Shown: positions 26,496 to 34,575, counted from the first letter of the stretch. The stretch: 64,000 bases of DNA from JAGWRI01 sp963728785 (GCA_963728785.1 CAVSKV010000004.1:1719676-1783675); one strand, 5' to 3'. The notes: generated by a model not told the origin, from the sequence alone. Numbers and translations are program-made.

Positions 26496-27839
26496 ATGGC
26501 GGTGGAGCGCGGGAAACCGGAGCGGCATGACCTGGGTTTGAAGCGTGTGGTCGACGCCCTGCCTGTGCGGAGCGTGGCCTACACCGTGTGGGACGTCCGG
26601 CTCCCTGGCTTCGGGCTCCGGGTGGCCCCCACCGGCCTCCGCTCGTTCGTCGTGCAGTACCGGGCGAAGGGCATCAGCCGGCGCATGACGCTCGGCGACA
26701 CCAGGACGCTGCCCCCTGCCCTGGCCTGGACGCGAGCGCTCGACATCCTCTCGGCCGTGGCGCAAGGGACCGACCCGTTGCTCGAGCGCCGCGCCGAGGC
26801 CGGCGATGCCCGCAACTCGGCCCGCCTGCAGCGCGAGGCCGCCACGGTGGCTGAAGTCGCCGAGCGCTACCTGGAGTCCCTCCGCCTCACGCGGTCCGCA
26901 AAATGGGCCGACGAAGCAGAGCGCATCGTGAACAAGCACATCAAACGCCCCCTGGGCGTTCGCAAGATCTCGACGATTGAATCTCTCGACATTCGGGCGC
27001 TCCACGAGCGGCTCCATAAGACCCCTGCTCTCGCCAACCGCGTCCGGGCGGTCCTCTCCGCGATTCTGAGCCGCGCGATGGCCGACGGGGCGCGCCCGCG
27101 CACGGAGAACCCGGCGGAGGCCGTCCCGCCCTTTGACGAGACCCCCCGCGACCGCTACCTAGCCGCGGATGAGTGGGAGCGGCTGGCCAAGGCGATCGTC
27201 GCCGAGCGGCAAGCGCTGGCTGAGGTACCGCCGTCGGACACCCGCCCGGCCCAACTCGACGCGATCCTCCTGCTCGCCCTAACGGGTGGCCGGAAACAGG
27301 CCATCACGCGGCGTCGGTGGAAGGATGTCGACTGGGACAGCCACGTCCTCCACGTGAATCCCCCGAACAAGGGCACCACTCGGATTCACCTCGGACAACC
27401 TGCGCTCGCGCTCTTGCGGTCGTGGTCCGACGAACGCGGAGACGCGAGCCCCTACGTCTTCGCGGGGCAGCGGCGCCGTCAAGGCGAACGGACGACTCGG
27501 GGCGAGTCCGATCCTCGACCCAAGCGCATGCCGGCTCCCATCTCGACTATCGGGCCCGTTTGGAAGTCGCTCTGCGATCGCGCCCAGCTCGAGAACCTGC
27601 GCCCACACGATCTCCGCCGGTCGTTCGCAACAGTGGCCGGCGACGTCGGCGTGAGCGCCCACATCATCGGCGGATTGCTCTCGCACGTCGTGCCCGGCGT
27701 CACGGGGGTGTACGCGCACCGTACCGATCCAGCCCTGGCTGACGCAGCAAACCGGGTGGCGGCAGCGATCGCGAGGCGACTGCATCTGACGGAGCAACGC
27801 GACCGGACCGTCATCCCACTTTCGAACAGCCGTGGCTAG
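26496..27839 (+). CDS. Tyrosine-type integrase (DUF4102/P4-like)
   Basis: The 447-residue protein has an N-terminal DUF4102-like arm-binding domain (YTVWDVRLPGFGLRVAPTGLRSF, GISRRMTLGD) and a SAM-like core-binding domain. The catalytic domain shows Arg in LTGGRKQ near residue 266, HDLRRSF near 370, LLSH near 394 and the nucleophile in VTGVYAH near 405. All key residues are therefore present. Such integrases insert islands into the 3' ends of tRNA genes, and a tRNA-Gln remnant lies just upstream. It lacks the extra insertion typical of integron integrases. A hairpin follows the stop. Confidence 0.93.
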   Translation: MAVERGKPERHDLGLKRVVDALPVRSVAYTVWDVRLPGFGLRVAPTGLRSFVVQYRAKGISRRMTLGDTRTLPPALAWTRALDILSAVAQGTDPLLERRAEAGDARNSARLQREAATVAEVAERYLESLRLTRSAKWADEAERIVNKHIKRPLGVRKISTIESLDIRALHERLHKTPALANRVRAVLSAILSRAMADGARPRTENPAEAVPPFDETPRDRYLAADEWERLAKAIVAERQALAEVPPSDTRPAQLDAILLLALTGGRKQAITRRRWKDVDWDSHVLHVNPPNKGTTRIHLGQPALALLRSWSDERGDASPYVFAGQRRRQGERTTRGESDPRPKRMPAPISTIGPVWKSLCDRAQLENLRPHDLRRSFATVAGDVGVSAHIIGGLLSHVVPGVTGVYAHRTDPALADAANRVAAAIARRLHLTEQRDRTVIPLSNSRG

Positions 27840-27880
27840 CCATCTGGAGCGGCACTCAGACGCTTTGACTGTCGAGATTA

Positions 27881-27905
27881 CTAGGCTGCGTGTGCCGCAG
27901 CCTAG
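27881..27905 (+). terminator. Hairpin after integrase gene
   Basis: A perfect 10-bp stem (CTAGGCTGCG / CGCAGCCTAG) with a TGTGC loop begins 41 bases after the integrase stop. There is no T tract, so it may be a weak or Rho-assisted terminator, or a structural element. Confidence 0.5.
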
Positions 27906-28031
27906 CATGTCGGCCGGGACGATGCGAGCGAGTGGCCACCACAGTTGGACCATGCCACTTGCAGCCGGTGCCCACGCGCTTCTCGGCCGCGTCTAGCTTG
28001 CGAGCGGTACAGACCGAGCTGATGAGGAGAG

Positions 28032-29333
28032 TGATAGACCGGGCTGATGGGTGAGATTCACGCCACTGTATGGGCATCCGAAGGAGGTGCCCGTGCCGTG
28101 GAAGGAGATCACTCAAGTGGAGCAGCGTCGGAGCTTTATCCATACCGTCTTCCTGCGCCGTAAGCCCATGGCGCAGATCTGTGCGGAGTTCCAGATCAGC
28201 GAGAAGACGGGGTACAAGTGGGTGCGTCGATTCCTGCAGGAAGGCGACCAGAGTTTGGAAGATCGGTCGCACGCCCCGCACGTCATTCCGCACCGCATGC
28301 CGGAAGCGACCGCCGCGTACTTTCTCGCGCTGCGCCGTCAGCATTCTACGTGGGGGCCGCGCAAACTGGTCGCGTACGCGGCTGCGCATGAGGCCGCGCG
28401 TCAGTGGCCGGCCCCCAGTAGTGTCGGCGCGCTCCTGAAGCAGGCGGGGATGGTGCGGCAGCGGCGCTTTCGGAAGGCGGGGCGCGTGGGCAACGCCTGG
28501 GGGCAAACGGCCGCGAGCGTGCCGAACGCCGTGGGGACGGCCGATTTCAAGGGCGAGTTCCGCTTGGGCACGGGCTCGTACTGTTATCCGCTCACCGTGC
28601 TGGATGCCCACAGCCGGTACTTGCTCGGCTGTCGCGCGCTCGACTCCACGCGAGGCCGCGACGCGATGGCCGTCTTTCGGCAGCTCTTTCACGAGTATGG
28701 CTTGCCGGCGGTGATTCGGACCGATAACGGCCCGCCCTTCGGGTCCGGCGCCGCGATCGCGCGGCTCTCGCCGCTGGCAGTGTGGTGGATTCGGTTGGGG
28801 ATCAGGCCCGAACGGATCACGCCCGGCCAGCCACAGGAGAACGGCGCTCATGAACGGATGCACCGGACCTTGAAGGCGGAGACCACGCGGCCCGCGGCCC
28901 CGACGTGGCGTGGCCAGCAGCGCCGGTTCGATGCGTTCCGCGCGAGCTACAACACCGAACGGCCGCACGAGGCGCTGGGGCTGCGCACGCCGAGCACCGT
29001 CTACACGCCGTCGGCGCGATCATACCCTGGTCGTCTGCCCAAGCTCGACTATCCACCGGGCACCGACGTGCGGCGCGTGACCAGCATCGGGCAGACGTGT
29101 TGGCGGGGCACGCACCTCTTCCTCAGTTCCTTGCTCGCCGGGCAAGACGTCGGCATCGAACAGGTCACGGACCAACGCTGGACAGTAGCCTTTGGCCCCC
29201 TCATTCTTGGGCATATCAACGCCGCCACGTCGACCTTTGAACCGGCAGCGTATTGGCGACCCTCACCGGTCAACCCGGTTCCCGACTCACCCATCAACCC
29301 GGTCTGAGCCTCACCCATCAGCCCGGCCGTACA
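28032..29333 (+). mobile_element. IS481-family insertion sequence
   Basis: The ends are inverted repeats sharing a perfect 17-bp core (CCGGGCTGATGGGTGAG at 28039-28055 and its complement at 29310-29326), with TG at the outer tips. Between them lies a single transposase gene. No target duplication is evident at the chosen tips. Extra diverged copies of the terminal core occur inside the right end (near 29263 and 29286) and just outside the left end (near 28011), so the ends are multi-site. It interrupts the region between the integrase and the cassette run. Confidence 0.85.
28093..29307 (+). CDS. IS481-family DDE transposase
   Basis: A GTG at 28093, six bases after AAGGAGG, gives the family-standard N-terminus PWKEITQVEQRRSFI and 404 residues. 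An upstream ATG-like frame from 28051 is less likely. Domains are an HTH (ICAEFQISEKTGYKWVRRF), a linker, and the rve catalytic core. The first Asp is in TADFKGEF, the second in IRTDNGPPF, and the Glu lies in the GAHERMHRTLKAE helix. WWIRLGIRPERI and YNTERPHEAL are further family landmarks. The gene looks intact and potentially active. Confidence 0.95.
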   Translation: MPWKEITQVEQRRSFIHTVFLRRKPMAQICAEFQISEKTGYKWVRRFLQEGDQSLEDRSHAPHVIPHRMPEATAAYFLALRRQHSTWGPRKLVAYAAAHEAARQWPAPSSVGALLKQAGMVRQRRFRKAGRVGNAWGQTAASVPNAVGTADFKGEFRLGTGSYCYPLTVLDAHSRYLLGCRALDSTRGRDAMAVFRQLFHEYGLPAVIRTDNGPPFGSGAAIARLSPLAVWWIRLGIRPERITPGQPQENGAHERMHRTLKAETTRPAAPTWRGQQRRFDAFRASYNTERPHEALGLRTPSTVYTPSARSYPGRLPKLDYPPGTDVRRVTSIGQTCWRGTHLFLSSLLAGQDVGIEQVTDQRWTVAFGPLILGHINAATSTFEPAAYWRPSPVNPVPDSPINPV

Positions 29334-29374
29334 AGCGTTCGCAGTAGTCGGCATCTTGATTCTCACAACGTGAC

Positions 29375-29393
29375 AGCCTAATCGGCGTTAGGC
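29375..29393 (+). repeat. attC-like right end (GTTAGGC core)
   Basis: GCCTAA and TTAGGC form a short inverted repeat here. GCGTTAGGC matches the canonical right core site of integron attC sites, where recombination occurs before the TTAGGC. It lies 31 bp before the first cassette gene. The preceding half may have been lost when the insertion sequence arrived. Confidence 0.5.
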
Positions 29394-29423
29394 GGATGTC
29401 GGAGCGCTCACTCACGTCGACCC

Positions 29424-30101
29424 ATGTCACTGGATGCCTCCCTTCCGCACGGGGCCAATAGGCTGGACCTCGGAGAAGTCACGATTGTCTTCCTAAAGGA
29501 CAAGATCGTGATCGCCCCGGCGGGGTCACCCAAGCACTACACGCTTCATGCCGGCACCAATTCAGGGGAGATTGACATCCACGAAACGACCGTGGACGGC
29601 TCGGTTAAGTCGTGGGAGACGCTTTTCACGATTACTAGAGACAATCTTGCGCTAATGATGCAAGAACTGGCGCCCGGTCTGCTGGCCTCCCACCGCAAGC
29701 TCATCCACCGCCTCCGGCCCGGTTGGATGATACGCACTGGTATCGGCGCTGTACTCGGGTTAGTCCCATCCGACGCCGCGTTGGCAGCGGTTACAAAGCG
29801 CGGGCCGAAGCGAAAGCTACTGTTCGATCAGGCCAAGTATGCCGCCAGTATCGTGATCCCGGAATTCATCGATGACCTCTACGACCTGCGGGACGGCGAG
29901 GCATTTACGTTGATAGATTGGAGAAAGAAGCCAGAGCAACGAGTCGGCACCGGCTTCAAGATTCGGCGGGCGGACGGGCGACCAGGACTGGTTTGGATTC
30001 CAGATCGTGCGGTTCGCGACTTACAGCGTTCCGCGCGCCCGTTGCTGCTCGCAGCGGCCACCAAGTATGGCCAATTTCACAAGGCACTCCCGTGGCGATA
30101 G
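29424..30101 (+). CDS. Hypothetical cassette protein
   Basis: The 225-residue protein is not recognised. It has a beta-rich N-terminus (VTIVFLKDKIVIAPAGSPKHYTLH, EIDIHETTVDG), a weakly hydrophobic central helix pair (TGIGAVLGLVPSDAALAAV), and a basic C-terminal half with FTLIDWRKK and GFKIRRADG. There is no signal peptide. It is the first gene of the cassette-like run, flanked by attC-type core sequences on both sides, which is the setting of integron cassette genes with unknown function. Base use is somewhat less GC-rich than the flanking chromosome. Confidence 0.65.
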   Translation: MSLDASLPHGANRLDLGEVTIVFLKDKIVIAPAGSPKHYTLHAGTNSGEIDIHETTVDGSVKSWETLFTITRDNLALMMQELAPGLLASHRKLIHRLRPGWMIRTGIGAVLGLVPSDAALAAVTKRGPKRKLLFDQAKYAASIVIPEFIDDLYDLRDGEAFTLIDWRKKPEQRVGTGFKIRRADGRPGLVWIPDRAVRDLQRSARPLLLAAATKYGQFHKALPWR

Positions 30102-30115
30102 CTTCGTGACTTGAG

Positions 30116-30150
30116 ACCTAACTCAAGGCGCTGCTGCTGCCGCGGCCTTG
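30116..30150 (+). repeat. attC-like left half (ACCTAAC...GCGCTGCTGC)
   Basis: ACCTAAC at 30116-30122 matches the RYYYAAC left core of attC. It is followed by CAAGGCGCTGCTGC, comparable to the left arms of the two complete sites downstream. No matching right half was found before the next gene at 30291, so this is a partial or degenerate site. Confidence 0.4.
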
Positions 30151-30290
30151 GCCGAACACCACGCATCATGGACGCAACTAAGGATGTTCCCCTGCCCACG
30201 CGTGGTATCGGCCCTGCCTGCTAGCCCCGCCGCGCGTAACCCGATAGCATTCAGCCACGTGACGAGCTTCCCTCCCGTCCTCTCCCCGCG

Positions 30291-31433
30291 ATGTCTGTCA
30301 AGGTCAGCGTCAAACCACGACTCCTACGGTGGGCTCGGGAGCGCGCCGCTCTCGAGCCAGACGAGCTGGCCAAGAAGGTCGGCCTGCGTCCGAAGCGCAT
30401 CCACGAGTGGGAGGAAACGGGCGAGCTGACGCTCGATCATCTCGAACGCGTCGCGGAAAAGACCCACATACCGATCGGTTTTCTCTTCTTGGAGGAGCCG
30501 CCCGCGCTTGAGCTGCCTATCGCTGACTTCCGGAGTCGGGCCGATGGCGAGCCAAGTCCAGATCTGCTCGATACGGTCTTCCAGTGCGAGCTTCGACAGG
30601 CTTGGTATAGGCATCGCGCCACCACCCCAGCTGATGAGCTCAGGTTCGTCGGGTCAGCCGGCCCCAGCGCCTCGGTGGCTTCAGTCGCCGAGGACATCCG
30701 GTCCACGATTGGCATCGATGTGAGGGAACGGGCGGCCGCTGCGACGCCCGCGGATGCACTCCGAGACCTTTGCGAGCGAGTTGAGGACGCTGGCATCATG
30801 GTCATGCGGAATGGCGTTGTCGGCAACAACACGCACCGCCCGCTTTCAGTCCGCGAGTTTAGGGGCTTCGCGCTCAGCGACAGGTTCGCCCCCCTGATCT
30901 TCGTGAACGCGAGCGACTCCAAAGCTGCGCAGTTGTTCACCGTGATTCACGAGTTGGTTCATATCTGGCGCGGAGAATCCGGCGTTTCCGACGTCTCCCG
31001 ACGGACGAACCGACCCGCTGAGCGGTTCAGCAATCAAGTCGCGGCGGAGATCCTTGTACCCATGGCCGACTTCCAGCGCCAGTGGCGGCGAGATGGTGAT
31101 CGGCTCGTCGAGGCCCGGCGGCTCGCGCAGTTCTTCAAGGTCAGTTCTCTAGTGATTCTCATCCGGGCGCGGGAGGCCGACCTCCTCTCGGAGAGTCGTT
31201 TCTCGGAGCTTTACGAGTCTGAGGTCAACGCCGCGCCGAACGCCCCATCGACCTCCAGTGGCGGTGACTTTTATCGCACGCAACGGAGTCGTCTCGGGAT
31301 TCGATTCACTACGGCGGTTATCGCGAGTGCCGCCGAGGGCGGGACGTCCTACACCGAGGCGTTCCAACTCCTCGGCGTTCGGAAGATGAGCACATTCAAC
31401 GAACTCGGCCGGGCCGTCGGGGTTCTGCTCTGA
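30291..31433 (+). CDS. XRE-type HTH plus ImmA/IrrE metallopeptidase (antitoxin-like)
   Basis: The first 60 residues are an XRE-type helix-turn-helix (LLRWARERAALEPDELAKKVGLRPKRIHEWE). The C-terminal domain is an ImmA/IrrE peptidase with HELVH near residue 219, preceded by a FVNASDSKAAQLFTV strand and followed by the ERFSNQVAAEILVP helix that completes the zinc site. Proteins with this layout commonly precede a DUF4411 PIN-like gene and are treated as the antitoxin or regulator of the pair. The stop and the next ATG overlap (TGATG), so they are co-translated. The pair forms one cassette bounded by attC-like sequences. Confidence 0.88.
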   Translation: MSVKVSVKPRLLRWARERAALEPDELAKKVGLRPKRIHEWEETGELTLDHLERVAEKTHIPIGFLFLEEPPALELPIADFRSRADGEPSPDLLDTVFQCELRQAWYRHRATTPADELRFVGSAGPSASVASVAEDIRSTIGIDVRERAAAATPADALRDLCERVEDAGIMVMRNGVVGNNTHRPLSVREFRGFALSDRFAPLIFVNASDSKAAQLFTVIHELVHIWRGESGVSDVSRRTNRPAERFSNQVAAEILVPMADFQRQWRRDGDRLVEARRLAQFFKVSSLVILIRAREADLLSESRFSELYESEVNAAPNAPSTSSGGDFYRTQRSRLGIRFTTAVIASAAEGGTSYTEAFQLLGVRKMSTFNELGRAVGVLL

Positions 31434-31918
31434 TGGCGTACCTCCTCGATTCCGGGGTATTCATCCGGGCGAAGCGCGACCACTACCGCTTCGGCACGTT
31501 TCCATGCTTTTGGGATTGGATCATAGCGCAGCACGCATCGGGGAAGGTGTACAGCGTGAGGGCTGTTGAGCGGGAAATCCTTGCTGGTGGCGATGACCTT
31601 TCAACATGGATCGGTCGCATTTCGACTGCGTTCCTCGACGCGGATGCGGCGACCGCGAGCGCTACCGCCGCGCTCAGCACCTGGGCGCAAGGCCAAGCTC
31701 GCGCCTTCACGCAGCCTGCGATCACGACGTTTTTTGCCTCTGCGGACTACTGGTTGATTGCACACGCGGCGGCTCACGGTCATATCGTTGTTACGCAGGA
31801 GCTTCCCGAGCCGAACCGGAAGAGCCGCATCAAGATTCCGGATGCGTGCGCCGGCGCTTCCGTGCCGTGGGTTCATACCTTTGATATGCTCCAGAACGAG
31901 GCCGCGCGGTTCGGTTAA
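31433..31918 (+). CDS. DUF4411 PIN-like toxin
   Basis: The 161-residue protein begins YLLDSGVFIRAKRDHY with a PIN-type first aspartate. It continues with FPCFWDWI and VYSVRAVEREI, and later has the acidic ADYWLIAHAAAHGHIVVTQE region that completes the PIN active site. DUF4411 members are small PIN-like proteins encoded directly after ImmA/IrrE-HTH genes and are expected to be RNases. Overlap with the upstream gene supports a toxin-antitoxin pair. An attC site starts 27 bp after the stop. Confidence 0.88.
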   Translation: MAYLLDSGVFIRAKRDHYRFGTFPCFWDWIIAQHASGKVYSVRAVEREILAGGDDLSTWIGRISTAFLDADAATASATAALSTWAQGQARAFTQPAITTFFASADYWLIAHAAAHGHIVVTQELPEPNRKSRIKIPDACAGASVPWVHTFDMLQNEAARFG

Positions 31919-31944
31919 TTCCCAACTGGATTCCGCACGCGTCG

Positions 31945-32046
31945 GCCCAACGTGCGTTGCAGCTGGCAATCGGGCTGCGGAATGGCGGCGGGTGCGCTGC
32001 CGCCGCTCTACTTGAACCGCTTGCAGCTGAACTCCGGCGTTAGGGC
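31945..32046 (+). repeat. attC recombination site
   Basis: The left core GCCCAAC (31945-31951) and right core GTTAGGG (32039-32045) are complementary. Internal arms contain TTGCAGCTG and TTGCAGCTGAAC with a CAGCTG core, as in classic 59-base elements. The central part folds further (GGCGGCG with CGCCGCC). The spacing of about 100 bp and the position just after a gene stop fit an integron cassette boundary. Confidence 0.72.
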
Positions 32047-32112
32047 GGCGACGAGGCATCGCGCGGATGCCACGAGTTCGAAGCGATGGGCCAGGACCGA
32101 ACCGGAGGAAAG

Positions 32113-32271
32113 ATGAAGCCGTGCCCCAAGAAGTGCGGGACCAGCCTGCGTAAGTGCGCAGATTGCGGCAATGTCGGTTGCGAAGCGCCGGACTGCCCAA
32201 ACAGAAGCTTTGATCGAGTCAACGGCCACCAGTGCGACAAGTGTGGGAGCCGCCAGGGCGCTCCGGCATAG
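32113..32271 (+). CDS. Small zinc-ribbon cassette protein
   Basis: This 52-residue frame starts at an ATG preceded by GGAGG. It contains nine cysteines, arranged as CPKKCG, CADCGNVGCEAPDCP and CDKC, plus a histidine, so it probably binds one or two zinc ions. There is no membrane segment. It lies between two attC sites and so forms a cassette by itself. A longer reading from 32086 lacks a ribosome site. Function is unknown, and small zinc-finger proteins of this size may bind nucleic acid. Confidence 0.65.
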   Translation: MKPCPKKCGTSLRKCADCGNVGCEAPDCPNRSFDRVNGHQCDKCGSRQGAPA

Positions 32272-32314
32272 TTGGGGGCGCTCGGCGCGAAAGAGCCTTA
32301 GTTCGCGGTCCGGC

Positions 32315-32426
32315 GCCCTACCGAGGCGCTGCGGCTGACGTCGTGGGCTGGGGCAGCGGTAGCCGGCCTACGGCCGCCTACCGCATTCTCTTACGAACGC
32401 CTCAGCAGGGCGCCTCGGCGTTAAGT
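32315..32426 (+). repeat. attC recombination site
   Basis: The left part GCCCTACCGAGGCGCTGC pairs with the right part GCAGGGCGCCTCGGCGTTAAG. The complementarity is broken by one extra G in the right arm, the type of unpaired base that defines attC strand choice. The right core is GTTAAGT at 32420-32426. The next gene, on the opposite strand, ends inside this core. Confidence 0.65.
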
Positions 32427-33317
32427 TCTTCCACTCGCCCCTTTGTCATGCTGTCCAATCCACGGATCGAGGCCAAGGACATCTTCATACCCGTCGACGT
32501 CGACGACGCGATCACCAGCGCCTGCCCGAACCGCGGCTTCAACTAAACGCGCCTCAGTTGTAACAAGCACGATCGCCTTTCCCCGAATCGTCGAGTAGAG
32601 CGACGTAGATGCGACGATTTTCTCGTCCCACACAGTGTTTCTGTGCCGCCACTGGCCACCACTCTTGCTACGCACTTCTTCAATAACTCCATCGCGAAGG
32701 GCGAACGTGATGGAGCTGACTTGAGCAACGGGGATTATTGCAGTGATGAGTCGCTCCGGGCTGATGGTTCTCCCGTACAACGACAGGGCGCGGATCACTA
32801 GGCGGTTCGCGTACTCGAGGTTTCGCTTCATTTGGTTTGATTCAACAACCGCCTTCGCTGCCGTTTCGATGCTCGACACATACTCGCGTTCTTTGGACTC
32901 CACATGTCGTTCGATTTCATCGAGTTGGTCCGCGATTTCGCCGAGAGGTGAATCTCGTTCTGCTCCCGCCACCACCCGACACAGCTCCCTGAAGCTTGCG
33001 AACATCTCGTGATCGCCGGGCGCCGATTCGCCTGTCACCTTTCGATACACCTGACCGTCAAGATGGGTCACGAAGTGCAGTTCGATTTGCTCAGCTGTAA
33101 CCGTGCTACAGTGGCGAACGAGCTTCTTCAAGGCTGCTCGATTCATTCCACGTCGTTCGGGATTCGTGTGGCGCACTCGAGCAAGCATCTCTTGGATAAC
33201 CGCGACATTCGCCAACGCGACCACGCCACTCCCTTGTTCGGCGGCCCTAATTCGTTCTAGACGCGCCAAGCCTATTCGCTTGTATGCGTTGTTATCGAAT
33301 ATGACGTATCCGTGCAT
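32421..33317 (-). CDS. PIN-like domain protein in reverse-oriented cassette
   Basis: The start at 33317 gives 298 residues beginning HGYVIFDNNAYKRI, a PIN-type first strand with Asp. The C-terminal 60 residues read AIVLVTTEARLVEAAVRAGAGDRVVDVDGYEDVLG, which fits the last strand/helix of a PIN or NYN fold. About 180 largely helical residues are inserted between. There is no antitoxin beside it. The frame extends upstream to 33464 without convincing sequence. It runs opposite to its neighbours, which is uncommon but known for cassettes with their own promoter, and toxin-like cassettes are typical of these. A nuclease role is inferred. Confidence 0.65.
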   Translation of the reverse strand: MHGYVIFDNNAYKRIGLARLERIRAAEQGSGVVALANVAVIQEMLARVRHTNPERRGMNRAALKKLVRHCSTVTAEQIELHFVTHLDGQVYRKVTGESAPGDHEMFASFRELCRVVAGAERDSPLGEIADQLDEIERHVESKEREYVSSIETAAKAVVESNQMKRNLEYANRLVIRALSLYGRTISPERLITAIIPVAQVSSITFALRDGVIEEVRSKSGGQWRHRNTVWDEKIVASTSLYSTIRGKAIVLVTTEARLVEAAVRAGAGDRVVDVDGYEDVLGLDPWIGQHDKGASGRT

Positions 33318-33538
33318 GGCGATGGGCTTGCGGGCCACGATTTGAGACTCAGAGGACTGTTTACGGCTTGTGGCCGATGACCGGCGGCGGGCGGCGGACC
33401 GAAGTCCGTCCTCCCGCCAGTTAACGATAGTTGCAAGTGACAAGAGAGCCGAGGATTGCGCCATGCCCAGCGCGGGGCCTAATTGAGAATCACTTCCAGT
33501 TGCTTTCGGGCGTCGGGCAACGATGCGGCATTAATCGC

Positions 33539-34381
33539 ATGAGCATTCCGCCAGACCTAATTCGCATTGCAGAAACGCTCGTCGATACCGCGCTGCGAGG
33601 TCGCAATGAGCGTATCCGGTACGATCTCTATCGGCGGCAATATGACGCGAAGGAATCCGGGACGGTTCAAACGGGCTTCTATGCCGCTGACCAACAGGAA
33701 GCATGCATAGCGGAAATCGCGTTTCGCGTTGATACCATCTGGCACACATATAGACGTGTTGTGTCGGAAGGTCGGTTGCTCTTCACTGAGAGCGTGCGGA
33801 CCGAGATAGTACGTCGGGTGAACCAGATGCTGGACGCCGATGTTCCCTATGTTGAAGAGATGGCGCGCAACGTAATTAGCAACCACGGCCACAGCTTCGG
33901 GTTGTTCTTGCGCGATGCGCGGCCCGCCATTGTTGAGAGATTGGTCGCGGAACTCGATCTCTTTGCGTTGCAACACCGGCCGGTCGGAGCCTCGGTTCGC
34001 GACCAACTCGGTGCACCGAGGTACTCAGGGCCGAGGGAACATTGGCTTCGCGTTGACCAAGCCATGGGTCAAGCGCCCCCGGATTTTGCCACAGCGGCTC
34101 GGGAGGGGGTAAATGCCGTGGAAGGCCTGGCCAAAATCATTGCGGCACTTCCTGACGCGACACTTGGGGAATGCGTGAAGAGCCTTAGGAAATCCGACCG
34201 CCTCGATGGCGCGACCGCCAAAGGCCTGGAAGCCCTTTGGGGATTTGCCAACTCGAGCCCCGGTTTTCGGCACGGGGCTCCAACCGTCCCGACGCTAACC
34301 CAGGCCGAGGCTGAATATGTTGTCCAAAGCTCGGAGGCAGCGACGAAGCTACTCCTTAGCATCGACGCGGCCGTTGGCTAG
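33539..34381 (+). CDS. Abi-C-like (AbiJ-type) protein
   Basis: The 280-residue protein has an unrecognised helical N-terminal half. Its C-terminal domain reads AAREGVNAVEGLAKIIA, TLGECVKSL, KGLEALWGFANSSPGFRHG and EAEYVVQSSEAATKLLL. That order (a helix with an E at the core, TLG, an LxALxxFxxxxPGxRHG turn and a final helix) resembles the C-terminal domain of abortive-infection proteins of the AbiJ group. These contribute to phage defence by stopping growth. The assignment rests on the C-terminal pattern only. It is the last gene of the cassette-like run. Confidence 0.6.
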   Translation: MSIPPDLIRIAETLVDTALRGRNERIRYDLYRRQYDAKESGTVQTGFYAADQQEACIAEIAFRVDTIWHTYRRVVSEGRLLFTESVRTEIVRRVNQMLDADVPYVEEMARNVISNHGHSFGLFLRDARPAIVERLVAELDLFALQHRPVGASVRDQLGAPRYSGPREHWLRVDQAMGQAPPDFATAAREGVNAVEGLAKIIAALPDATLGECVKSLRKSDRLDGATAKGLEALWGFANSSPGFRHGAPTVPTLTQAEAEYVVQSSEAATKLLLSIDAAVG

Positions 34382-34489
34382 CGGAGCGCTGCTGCTTGCG
34401 GCGCAGATAGGGACCGGCTGGCTCGCGGCGTTGAGTCGTGCGAGCCGCCGGAGCTGCGCTGACGATCGATCAGAGGAATCGTTGTACGT
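34376..34489 (+). repeat. Possible degenerate attC site
   Basis: GGCTAGC followed by GGAGCGCTGC on the left, and GAGCTGCGCTGACG...GTTGTAC on the right, are roughly complementary. They enclose a strong hairpin (GGCTCGC with GCGAGCC). Both core sites deviate from consensus, so this is a weak call based on position after the Abi-like gene. Confidence 0.35.
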
Positions 34490-34557
34490 CGTATCGGTAT
34501 TCCGCGAAGTGCACGCAGACCGATTTCACGCCATCAGCGGGGTGCGATTGGCGGCCA

Positions 34558-34575
34558 TGTCAGCACATTGTCAGC
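34558..34575 (+). repeat. Double TGTCAGC box
   Basis: TGTCAGC-ACAT-TGTCAGC, two heptamers at 11-bp spacing. It lies in the gap of about 490 bp after the cassette run, which otherwise holds only the possible attC and no convincing gene. Confidence 0.6.

Noticed and set aside
26496..27839. The integrase as an integron integrase driving the attC-like sites
   Set aside because: It has a DUF4102-type N-terminus and a tRNA target, and lacks the extra helix insertion of IntI proteins. No attI site was recognised.
28027..29338. Target-site duplication of the IS481 element
   Set aside because: The bases flanking the proposed tips do not match (GAGAG versus AGCGT), so none is claimed.
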